Below are positions 10,609 to 19,800 of a stretch of DNA of 64,000 nt, one piece after another. The stretch's first letter is position 1. Every line of letters starts with the position of its first letter. The stretch lies in contig OZ245876.1 of the NCBI GenBank assembly GCA_965229445.1, positions 2,542,001 through 2,606,000 of the forward strand, given 5' to 3'. The DNA comes from Owenweeksia sp965229445 (GTDB lineage: Bacteria; Bacteroidota; Bacteroidia; Flavobacteriales; Schleiferiaceae). The notes beneath the pieces are model-generated. The model was not told where the DNA came from. It did not search any database and saw only the letters and a program-made list of their open reading frames with translations. The translations under genes were made by a program, and so were the position numbers.

Positions 10609-13600
10609 TTAGCGTTTAATCAATCTGCGATTAACCACCACTTCACCGTCGCTAATTTGTAACATATATACGCCATCTGATAGTTCTGAAAGATCAATTC
10701 TGCCGGAATAAAAATCTCCTGCATTATTTATCTCGCGAACCATCAGTTCCTTACCGGATAAATCCAGTAAGGCAATCCTTGCATTCGCATGAGCTCTATT
10801 GAAACTCAGGCTAACTTCAGTCTTAGCAGGATTGGGATAGATCTCCAAAGTTTGATTAAGAATACTCTCCGCCAGACCAATGCCGGCAATAATTACAGTA
10901 TCCTGTATAGAATCGACGCCGCACGGACCGGTTACCGTTAAGGTAACTATATAAGTACCATTTGCAGTGTATGGATTCATGGCACTTTGACCGGTACCGG
11001 TATTGCCATCACCAAAGTCCCAATCATAACTGGTTGCACCTACCGAACTGCTACCATCAAAAGTTACGTTCAAACTAGTTGCACCTGGAGTGCCCAGATT
11101 GAAGGTAAATCCGGCAGTTACCGTACCGGTTTTGGTCGTAAAGCTGAATGGTCCGGCAACATTGCTGGTATCCATGGCACAGGTATCTGCTACATAGAAG
11201 TCGTAAGTAGTACCGGGCATTAAGCCAGTGACATTATATGGACTAGCAGACCAAACTATGGTTCCCGCACCAGTTAAAGGTGTAAATCCGGCCGGGCCAT
11301 ACTCAATCCAGGATTGACTTGCGCCGGTGTTGCTTGTCCACAGAAGGTCAGCAGAAGAGCAGGTTACATTAGCCGTATCTAAAGCCGTTGGGGCATCACA
11401 TGATCCACCTAAAACGGTTACCACTACCGTATCAGAAAAGCTACCACAGGCATTACTAAAGCTAGCTATGTAGAGATAAACACCTGCAGAAGCAAAAGGT
11501 CCAACGGTAATACAAGGAAGCGTGTCTACTACATTCCCATTCAGCGTCCACTGTAAACCAGGTGCTCCGGCAGATTTAGGAGCAGGTACCAGATTGTTTA
11601 CCACATTAGGATCCTGAGCAGACGTCGCTGAAGCAATCCAGCCGGTACCGCTATTTAAATCGGGTCCTTCTAATCTGTTACCCGCCGAACCTCCGGTGGC
11701 AGGTACTGTGCCTGACCAATCAGCGGCTGTTACGCCTGCCACAGCCGGCCAGGTAAAGGCATTACTAATTACGGCATCTATAATGGTACCGTCTGGCGCC
11801 CGGAGAATTCTTCCACTTTGGGTAGAAGATGACCAGAGTCCTGTATATGTTCCATTACCATGATAATAAAAATCACTTGGACTAGGGGTACTGGTGCCTA
11901 ATTGCCCTACGGCTATAATTGCTGTACCGTTAGGACTGAGGAAGGTACCGGTGGGGAAGGTATGCGTACCTGCCAAACCAGTAGTGTTATACTGTTCCAG
12001 CGTAATACCGCCAAGATCCGCACCAGGCACACCGGTGATTTCAATATAATCATCCGTAGTGAGATAAGCTGGCCATCCTCCTACTGGAGAACCACTTGTG
12101 GTTTTAAACTGGCACTGCTCCGTGATAAGGAATTCTCCACCTCCAAAGAAGGAAGACTCCACACATATTTCGGTGGAATCCATTATACTTGGTACGGTTA
12201 CCGATTGTGGATCAGCCAATAAATTCGGGAAAGTTTCAACCGTTATACCATTGATGGTATCCTGCCCCGGAATCTGGTTAATGGCACTGGTATCCATCCA
12301 GGCTTTTAGATTATAGACGCCAACCTGAGATAAGTCTATACCTCCGAGTTCAATTCTCAAGGTATCTCCTACCAGCAATTGACCTGAGTTAATTGCCACC
12401 GTACCGTTAGTATTTGCAGGACCTGTTACTTCATAGGTAACATTTAAGGTGGTCATACTGAAGTCAACCGGAGTGACGGCATTAAAGATTTCTAGGTAGA
12501 TAGAATCATTGTTAGACAAGCAAGGACCTTGCATAAATCCACCATTAATCATATCCAGGTCTCCAGTAGGGATATCACTGTACAGGAAGTCATCCAGATA
12601 GATATCTCTCAGTATACCAGTGCTGGCATGCTGAATAGCCACAAACTGATCCGTTCCATTATAGCCATTCGCCGCGGTTAAGTCCGTGGTGAGACGTGCA
12701 AAACTGGTAGAAAGAATAAAGGTATCCAGGGGTGAGAAGTTAGCCGCACTGGTTGAACTGGGCACAGTACCAACAATTATCTGATCCGAACCTGCTGCAC
12801 CTTGTTTGGCATAGAAAGCCACCCATTTATCCCCGTCAGTCATATCAGCAAACAAGGGTGATATGAGCATGGTTTCCGTATTGGTGTAATTATCCATCCA
12901 CACCTGGTTAGGCGCTGAACGCGCACCCCCCTGGGTAGAAACCTGTATAGTGGAGAATTGCGTGGCACTACCCACCAGGATTGCCTCAAAACAAGTCGGT
13001 GGTGCTCCGGTTGGCATAGCATCAAAATCTTCAAAATACGGTGCGTTAAAAGCACGGCATGGCGTACAGAACACCACCGGACCAACCCAGTTACTGGTGT
13101 CACCGGGTCCACAGATTCCACGTACCAAGAATTCATAACAGGTGGCGTCAGAAATAGTATCGAGTAACAGGCTATTTGCTCCTACAACTGTCACTTTAGT
13201 TCCCGTTGTAGTCTGTGTACCCTGGAAAAATCCTTGTGGACCAAACCACACTTCATGAGAACCGGCTTGAATAGCACCTACCCATGACAGAAGTGCGGAG
13301 GTATCAATCACGTTCAGCGCTTGTAAACTGCCTGGATCCGGACAACTCGGAGCCTCGTCAATAGCTACAGAATCTATAGCCGCATCACCACAACAGCCTA
13401 AACCGGTTTGAATAAATCTTATCTGAATGGTATCACCTACAAACTGAGGTAAATTAACCAATTCATCCACCCATGCTGCTGCTGCAGAGGTTTGAGTATT
13501 ACCGGTAATATTATAAACATTGGTCCAGGTAGCGCCATTATCATTCGTCACCTCAATATCCATATCAGCGGGAGGAGAAGTGGCCGTATAATAGCGATGC

Positions 13601-16600
13601 TGCCAGAAATACAATGCTGGTGAAGTTAAAGCACTCACATCAATTAAGGGCGAATACAAATACGCTACATCTCCGGCGGTAGATCCGGAAGCCTCAACGT
13701 ACATGAAATTACCGCCAGTAAGGTCATTCAATGGTCCATTACCACTAGTTGGTCCGGTACTGCGCGGAATCCACTTAAATGGCTCAGCCCCTAAACTAAC
13801 ATCAGGTGAAGAAGCCCAACAAGGATCCAGCATATTGCCTGCATTGTTTCCACTGGCAACCCAGGATGTACCATCAAAATCTTCCACAAGGGGTGCAAAT
13901 AATATATTACACTGTGTGGTAAAAGAAATGGGTCCCACCCAGGGGCTGAAACTACCTCCGGCACAGCTATCCGCAATATAATATTCATAAGTTGTTTGCG
14001 GGGAAAGCCCCGTGATATTGAAAGTATCCGTGCTTCCAGCAACAGAATCTAAGCCGAGATAAGACCCGGTTCCGGGAGTAAATCCGGGAGTACCCCATTC
14101 TATATGAGTTTCATCACCATCTGAACCGGCTGCCCAATATACGGTGGCACGGTCAACACCAGTCCCTGCCACACCCAAAGAGGTAATTAATGGGGGGTTG
14201 CAACTGGGTACAACACCATAAGAAAAATCATCGATCAGGATTGTGCGGAAGGTACCGTCCATGCCGTGTTTAAGCGCTACATACTTATCTGTACCATTAT
14301 AACCAGACGGAAGATCAACATCTACTATATGGAGGGAATGGGTACCTTGATTCAGCATCACCGTATCAATAGGACTAAATGTTCCCGATGTATCGGGTGC
14401 ATCTATGGTACCGACAATGATACTGGTGGCGAGAGTAGTGGTAGTATAGGCAAAGAACTGCACTCGCTTATCTCCTACGGTAAGATCAGAGAATTCCGGA
14501 CTAATTAAGAGCACCTCATCTCCATTGGCGGCATTTCCAGAACCATTATAAAACCTTATATGATTTGGGGGGGAATTAGGTGTGAGGAATGAATAGGTTT
14601 CAACCACGGCCTGTGTTCCCGTTTGAACCTCTGTTACCGCACTCCAACAATTAGGAACGATGTTAGTTGGGTTAGCATCAAAATTATCGCTAAATGGCGC
14701 GGTAAATGGCGCACAGGCCGTGCGGAATTCTACCGGTCCTATCCAGATACTATTTCCATTACCCGCAGCCGAACAATTTGATCTGATGTAAAGATCATAG
14801 CAGGTATTGGGAGCTAAGCCAGTAGCAGTATAAGGGTTGGTAGTGGCACTCACAAAACTTCCCGTGCCCTGAGTATAACCACATGGACCCCACTCAATAT
14901 CCCAACTTGTACCCGTAGGATCTGACCAACTAAAATCTGCAGTAGTAGAAGTTACACTTGGAATAGCCACATTGGTAGGCCAGGGACAAAGTGGGGCTTC
15001 ATCCACTACTACAGAATCTATCGCGGCATCGCCACAACATCCTACACTAGTTTGAATAAATTTCAGTTGGATGGTATCACCGATATAGGCTCCCAGGTTC
15101 ACAAATACCAATTCCCAGGGATCGCTGTTGGAACTCTGGGTATTACCAGTTATACTATACACATTGTTCCAGGTAGTACCAAAGTCGTTGCTTACCTCAA
15201 CATCCATATCACCGGGAGGAGAGGTAGTAGTGTAAAAGCGATGCTGCATGAAATACAGAGCGGGAGTGGTTAACCCACTTACATCAATTAAGGGAGTAAT
15301 AATTTCTGCAACATCACCTGCCGTTGACCCTGAGGCTTCACAATAAAGGAAGTTACCCCCGGTGTAATCATTCAAGGGACCATTACCACTAGTAGGGCCG
15401 GTACTTCTCGGCATCCACTTCCATGGCTCAGTACCCATGCTCATATCAGGAGTGGCTGTCCAACAAGGGTTAATAGAATTACCTGCATTATTGCCACTAG
15501 CTACCCAGGTAGCGTTGTCGAACTTCTCTGTAAACGGTGCGGTAGTAATAGCACAATTGGTAAAGAAAAATTCTGGTCCGATGGTATCGCTATAACCGTT
15601 GGTTACCCCACAATTCGCTACCAGATAGGCATCATAGGCAGTGGCCGGGTTAAGACCAGTTAACGTATGGGGAGAGCTGGTTACCGTTACGCTAGTACCG
15701 GCAGTAGTGGGGTCAAAGCCTACCGGTCCATAGATAATATCAAAGTCTGTAGCGGAACCTGGGTACATCCAACTCACATCCACTTGGTTGGAAAGAATAT
15801 TAGTAATGGCCAAAGAGTTTGGCGGCGCACACAACTTAGTGGTGGTGAAAGATTGTGGTCCGGGGAAACCAACCGTGTCGCTTCCTGAATTACAATACTC
15901 CTCAAAATAAACATCATAAGTAGTATTGGCCGAAAGACCGGTTAGGATTACTGGCGGTTGAGCACCGGGGTAAGATCCGGATACGGTAGTTCCTGTACCA
16001 GGAGTAAAGCCAGCTGGACCATACTCCATACTAAAGGACGTATTACCTGTTCCCGGAGTCCACTTAACACGGGCTACGGTACCACTGATGCTATCAATGG
16101 CAAAATTGGTAAAGGGTGTACAATTACCGGTAACCCCCAATTCATAAATAACTGCTCCTACAAAACGGCGGGGATTAAAGGTAGGCGATGGAATACCGCC
16201 ACCAAAAGCAATATTATCGGTTACATATACACTTCCCACTCCATCGGTAAAGGTAGTTTGGTCAGCGGCGGTTCCCGTTTGATAGCGCGTACTACCAGAA
16301 ATGAAGAAACCAATTCTAGTATTGGCTGGGATAGCAATCTTTTGGCCGCCGAAATCCATTAATACTCTGTTGGTATTATTTGCACCGGTTACCGTTGCAC
16401 CGGTAATCACTTGCGACCAACCATTGGCCGTGGTAATATTAGGAGCCGTGGCACCGGGATGAAGTACACCACCAATGCGCATCCATAGATCGGCTGAGCT
16501 AGCACCTGTACTAAAGACATTCTCCAGATTAATAATATTCACGGGCTGATTCGATTCAAATTCGAAGGTGACACCCGACTGGCCATTATTAGGGGTTAAG

Positions 16601-16686
16601 GGAGGCGAAGTAATTATGGTGTCTGCCTGCCCATAAACACCAATGCTTATTAGCATGAATAAGGTTAATTGTAATACTTTCTTCAT
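10609..16686 (-). CDS. Giant FN3/MAM protein with lamin-tail-like insert and T9SS sorting domain
   Basis: A 2025-residue paralogue of its neighbours with an ATG start and a signal peptide (MKKVLQLTLFMLISIGVYGQ). The N-terminal 22-190 module (FEFESNQPVNIINLENVF) is not shared with the neighbours. FN3 repeats lie near 192, 285, 565, 834, 1119 and 1762. MAM-like modules lie near 377-562, 657-832, 925-1114 and 1210-1375. Residues 1379-1485 look CARDB-like. Residues about 1529-1695 (DDYIEITGVPGADLGGITL, LSPNGTAIIAVG) look like a lamin-tail domain, and an Ig-like segment follows to 1759. PKD (1859-1935, YDWDFGDGN) and the T9SS type A sorting domain (1939-2025, IYPNPAKTEV to NRRLIKR) close it. Modules 377-1205 match the same modules of the 3990-10409 protein in the same order. 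It is inferred to be an exported surface adhesin. Confidence 0.92.
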   Translation of the reverse strand: MKKVLQLTLFMLISIGVYGQADTIITSPPLTPNNGQSGVTFEFESNQPVNIINLENVFSTGASSADLWMRIGGVLHPGATAPNITTANGWSQVITGATVTGANNTNRVLMDFGGQKIAIPANTRIGFFISGSTRYQTGTAADQTTFTDGVGSVYVTDNIAFGGGIPSPTFNPRRFVGAVIYELGVTGNCTPFTNFAIDSISGTVARVKWTPGTGNTSFSMEYGPAGFTPGTGTTVSGSYPGAQPPVILTGLSANTTYDVYFEEYCNSGSDTVGFPGPQSFTTTKLCAPPNSLAITNILSNQVDVSWMYPGSATDFDIIYGPVGFDPTTAGTSVTVTSSPHTLTGLNPATAYDAYLVANCGVTNGYSDTIGPEFFFTNCAITTAPFTEKFDNATWVASGNNAGNSINPCWTATPDMSMGTEPWKWMPRSTGPTSGNGPLNDYTGGNFLYCEASGSTAGDVAEIITPLIDVSGLTTPALYFMQHRFYTTTSPPGDMDVEVSNDFGTTWNNVYSITGNTQSSNSDPWELVFVNLGAYIGDTIQLKFIQTSVGCCGDAAIDSVVVDEAPLCPWPTNVAIPSVTSTTADFSWSDPTGTSWDIEWGPCGYTQGTGSFVSATTNPYTATGLAPNTCYDLYIRSNCSAAGNGNSIWIGPVEFRTACAPFTAPFSDNFDANPTNIVPNCWSAVTEVQTGTQAVVETYSFLTPNSPPNHIRFYNGSGNAANGDEVLLISPEFSDLTVGDKRVQFFAYTTTTLATSIIVGTIDAPDTSGTFSPIDTVMLNQGTHSLHIVDVDLPSGYNGTDKYVALKHGMDGTFRTILIDDFSYGVVPSCNPPLITSLGVAGTGVDRATVYWAAGSDGDETHIEWGTPGFTPGTGSYLGLDSVAGSTDTFNITGLSPQTTYEYYIADSCAGGSFSPWVGPISFTTQCNILFAPLVEDFDGTSWVASGNNAGNMLDPCWASSPDVSLGAEPFKWIPRSTGPTSGNGPLNDLTGGNFMYVEASGSTAGDVAYLYSPLIDVSALTSPALYFWQHRYYTATSPPADMDIEVTNDNGATWTNVYNITGNTQTSAAAAWVDELVNLPQFVGDTIQIRFIQTGLGCCGDAAIDSVAIDEAPSCPDPGSLQALNVIDTSALLSWVGAIQAGSHEVWFGPQGFFQGTQTTTGTKVTVVGANSLLLDTISDATCYEFLVRGICGPGDTSNWVGPVVFCTPCRAFNAPYFEDFDAMPTGAPPTCFEAILVGSATQFSTIQVSTQGGARSAPNQVWMDNYTNTETMLISPLFADMTDGDKWVAFYAKQGAAGSDQIIVGTVPSSTSAANFSPLDTFILSTSFARLTTDLTAANGYNGTDQFVAIQHASTGILRDIYLDDFLYSDIPTGDLDMINGGFMQGPCLSNNDSIYLEIFNAVTPVDFSMTTLNVTYEVTGPANTNGTVAINSGQLLVGDTLRIELGGIDLSQVGVYNLKAWMDTSAINQIPGQDTINGITVETFPNLLADPQSVTVPSIMDSTEICVESSFFGGGEFLITEQCQFKTTSGSPVGGWPAYLTTDDYIEITGVPGADLGGITLEQYNTTGLAGTHTFPTGTFLSPNGTAIIAVGQLGTSTPSPSDFYYHGNGTYTGLWSSSTQSGRILRAPDGTIIDAVISNAFTWPAVAGVTAADWSGTVPATGGSAGNRLEGPDLNSGTGWIASATSAQDPNVVNNLVPAPKSAGAPGLQWTLNGNVVDTLPCITVGPFASAGVYLYIASFSNACGSFSDTVVVTVLGGSCDAPTALDTANVTCSSADLLWTSNTGASQSWIEYGPAGFTPLTGAGTIVWSASPYNVTGLMPGTTYDFYVADTCAMDTSNVAGPFSFTTKTGTVTAGFTFNLGTPGATSLNVTFDGSSSVGATSYDWDFGDGNTGTGQSAMNPYTANGTYIVTLTVTGPCGVDSIQDTVIIAGIGLAESILNQTLEIYPNPAKTEVSLSFNRAHANARIALLDLSGKELMVREINNAGDFYSGRIDLSELSDGVYMLQISDGEVVVNRRLIKR

Positions 16687-16827
16687 GTGAATGTTGTCTT
16701 TAATGAAACCAGATTTTAGGAAAATAGGGAAACAATGATAAGCAATTATCGTGTGAAATAAAAAAGAACTCTATTAAGAGGATGTAACTTAAGGACAAAT
16801 AGTTGTGATATAAGGTATGCTACAAAT

Positions 16828-16863
16828 AAAAGAGCCGTTACTACCCTTCAGCAGTAACGGCTC
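16828..16863 (-). terminator. Rho-independent terminator of the 16885-22194 adhesin
   Basis: On the minus strand GAGCCGTTACTGC pairs with GTAGTAACGGCTC around a short loop, followed by TTTTA. It begins about 22 nt after the stop codon. Confidence 0.88.
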
Positions 16864-16884
16864 AAAATATTGAGAGTTGTGAAT

Positions 16885-19800
16885 CTAGCGTTTGATCAAT
16901 CTGCGATTGACCACTACTTCTCCATCACTGATTTGCAACATATATACGCCATCAGAAAGTTCTGAAAGATCAATTCTTCCGGAATAAAATTCTCCGGCAT
17001 TATTAATCTCACGCACGAATAACTCCTTACCGGAAAGATCCAGCAGGGCGACACGCGCTTTTTCATTTACTCTGCTGAAGCTGATATTCACTTCAGATTT
17101 GGCGGGGTTGGGATATAACTCCAAGGTTTGATTTAACAAACTCTCTGGAAGACCAATCCCTCCTACTACCACGGTATCCTTAATGGAATCAACACCACAT
17201 GCGCTGCTTACGGTAAGCGTCACAATGTAGCTGCCATTGGCAGTATAGATATTCGAAGTATTTTGACCGGTACCTGAATTACCATCACCAAAATCCCAGT
17301 CATAGCTGGTGGCACCAACTGAAGCACTTCCGTCGAAGAACACGGTACGACTGGTAGCGCCTGCCGTGCCAAAAGTGTGCGTAAAGCTTGCGGTTACCGC
17401 TACACCACTAGTGCTCACTGTTAATGGTCCAACTGGATTACTAGTATCTCCAGAACAGGTATCCACCACATAAATATCATAGGCGGTACCAGAGGTTAAG
17501 CCCGTAATGGTATAAGGACTAGTGACGATTCCGGTTACCATACCAGCGGGAGGAGTAAAGCCTTGAGGCCCATAGGCCAGGATGGACCCACCACTAACGG
17601 AATTCCAGGTTACCGTAATGGTGTCACAACCCTGAGAACTGGAAGCCAAATTATTTGGAGCAGGACAACCACCTAAATCATATACCGAAACTTCGTCGAT
17701 GGCAATATCGCTATCAAAAGAGCCACCTCTGATTCCTACAAATACCAATCTGAAGGTAGCTGGTACCCCAGCCAAGGAAACTTGCACGGCAGCAAATGGA
17801 TCAGAGCCCGCAGTCATTTGCTGACCTACAATACTATCAAGGAAAGTTCTGCTACCCTGAGAATCTTCGGCATAAACTTCCAGCGAACCCATACTTGCCC
17901 CATACATGTGGTAGTAATATTCCATCTCAGGATTTGCCAGCGAGCTGATATCAATATAGGGTGAGTACATCTCATGCTGTCCGGTACCGGTTGAGGTTTC
18001 CAGGATCATGTACATCCCCCCGGCTGCGGATGGGGTAGTGGCGTCGAAGAATGGACCGGTATTTAGAGAACCTTGATTGGCTCCGGTTGATACTTGTGCC
18101 ATCCAATAAGGACCATTCACCACGTTTGCCGTCCAGCAATTCTCCCAGGAAGTGATGCCAAATCCGGCTGTTAGACCCTCAAAATTAGTGGAATAGGGAG
18201 CTGTCACTACGGGAATACATTCTGTACTAAAGCACATAGGGCCCGCCCACTGGCTGGTATCGCCTACCGCACATATTTCTCTTACAAAGAAGCAGTAACC
18301 AGTGGCTGGTGATAATCCTGTGAGATTAGATGTTGTACCCGTTACCGATACTCTGGTTCCGGTACCAATCGTATTAAAGCTTAGGCCTGGACCATACTCT
18401 AGTTCAAAATTGGTGTTTCCAGTACTGCCTGCTGTCCAACTTAAGTCTGCCGTGCTGGCACTTACATTAGCCGTATCCAGATTACCTGGTTTAGGACAAG
18501 TAGGCACCTTCTCAATGAAAAAATCATTGATATAACAGTTCGGCCCAAAGTCTGTGTTACCCCAGAACTGAATAATAACCTGATTGCCGTTATACTTCGT
18601 TGTATCCAGCATAAAGATATCCTCAATCCCCGTCCCCGGATTGGTATTGCCCGCGGTAGGATCATCAAAATTACCGGCACTGGATTTCTTGGTATCCAGC
18701 GTATCCCATATACCAGATCCAACCACGGTAGCTCTCACAATTAATTCATCATCTGGATAGGAAATTAAATTAGCCAGGTGTGACCAGGTATATCTCAATT
18801 GCGCGGCCTCCGTGATCATTACCGGTGGTGAATTCATGATCATATTACCGGAACTATTGCCCCAGAAATTTGCCTCAGCCCAGCCATCGGTACCTGCCTG
18901 ATATTGTTGCCAAACTACAGTTCCCAGATCAATAGTCCAACACAGGGGTGCCCAGTTATCAAAACTTTCGTAGTAAGGCATGGTAAAGGGGCGGCAATTG
19001 GTACAGAATACGTAGGGACCTACCCAATCTGTAGTATCACCAGGCGCACAAAAGGCCCGCACTAAATACTCATAGCAAGTTGCGGCACGCAAAGTGTCCA
19101 CATCTAAACTATCCGGTCCTCCCGTTAACACTTTATGACCTGCCATGGTACCCGATCCCTGGTAAAAACCCTGAGGGCCAAACCATACTTCGTAATCTGT
19201 ATGAGATGAAGATCCCACCCAATTGAAGCTTGCAAAAGTATCTTGCACTGCTGCGGTTAATGATCCAGGCTTGGGGCATTGTGGTGCCGGTTCAACATAG
19301 ATATCGTTCAGGTAGCAATTCGGACCAAAGTTGGATACTCCAATGAATTCTACCACAATATCATTGCCCGTGTATTTGCTAGGATCAAGTAATACTTCTT
19401 CCATCACAAAACTACCCGGAGCCGTATTCTGGGCTGTGATATCGTTAAAATCTGTCTGACCTATAAGGTTCACCACGGTATCCCAGGTGGCTGCACCAGC
19501 TACTTGCACCCGCACCAAAAGCTGATCATTGGGATAGAAAGACTGCCATAAATGCGACCAATAAAACCTCAATTGGGCATCTTGTGTAATGGAAATTGGT
19601 GGAGATGTTAAATGATAGATGCCGGTACTATTGCTCCAGAAGTCTGCTTCGGCATAATTATCACCACCCGTGCCGGTGTACTTCCTCCAATCAGCGGAAC
19701 CCTGAGTAGAATCCCAGCATGCAATCGGCCATATATCTAAACTTTCATAAACCGTCATGGGAATGGGGTTGCACTTAGTCTGGAACAATATTGGTCCTAC

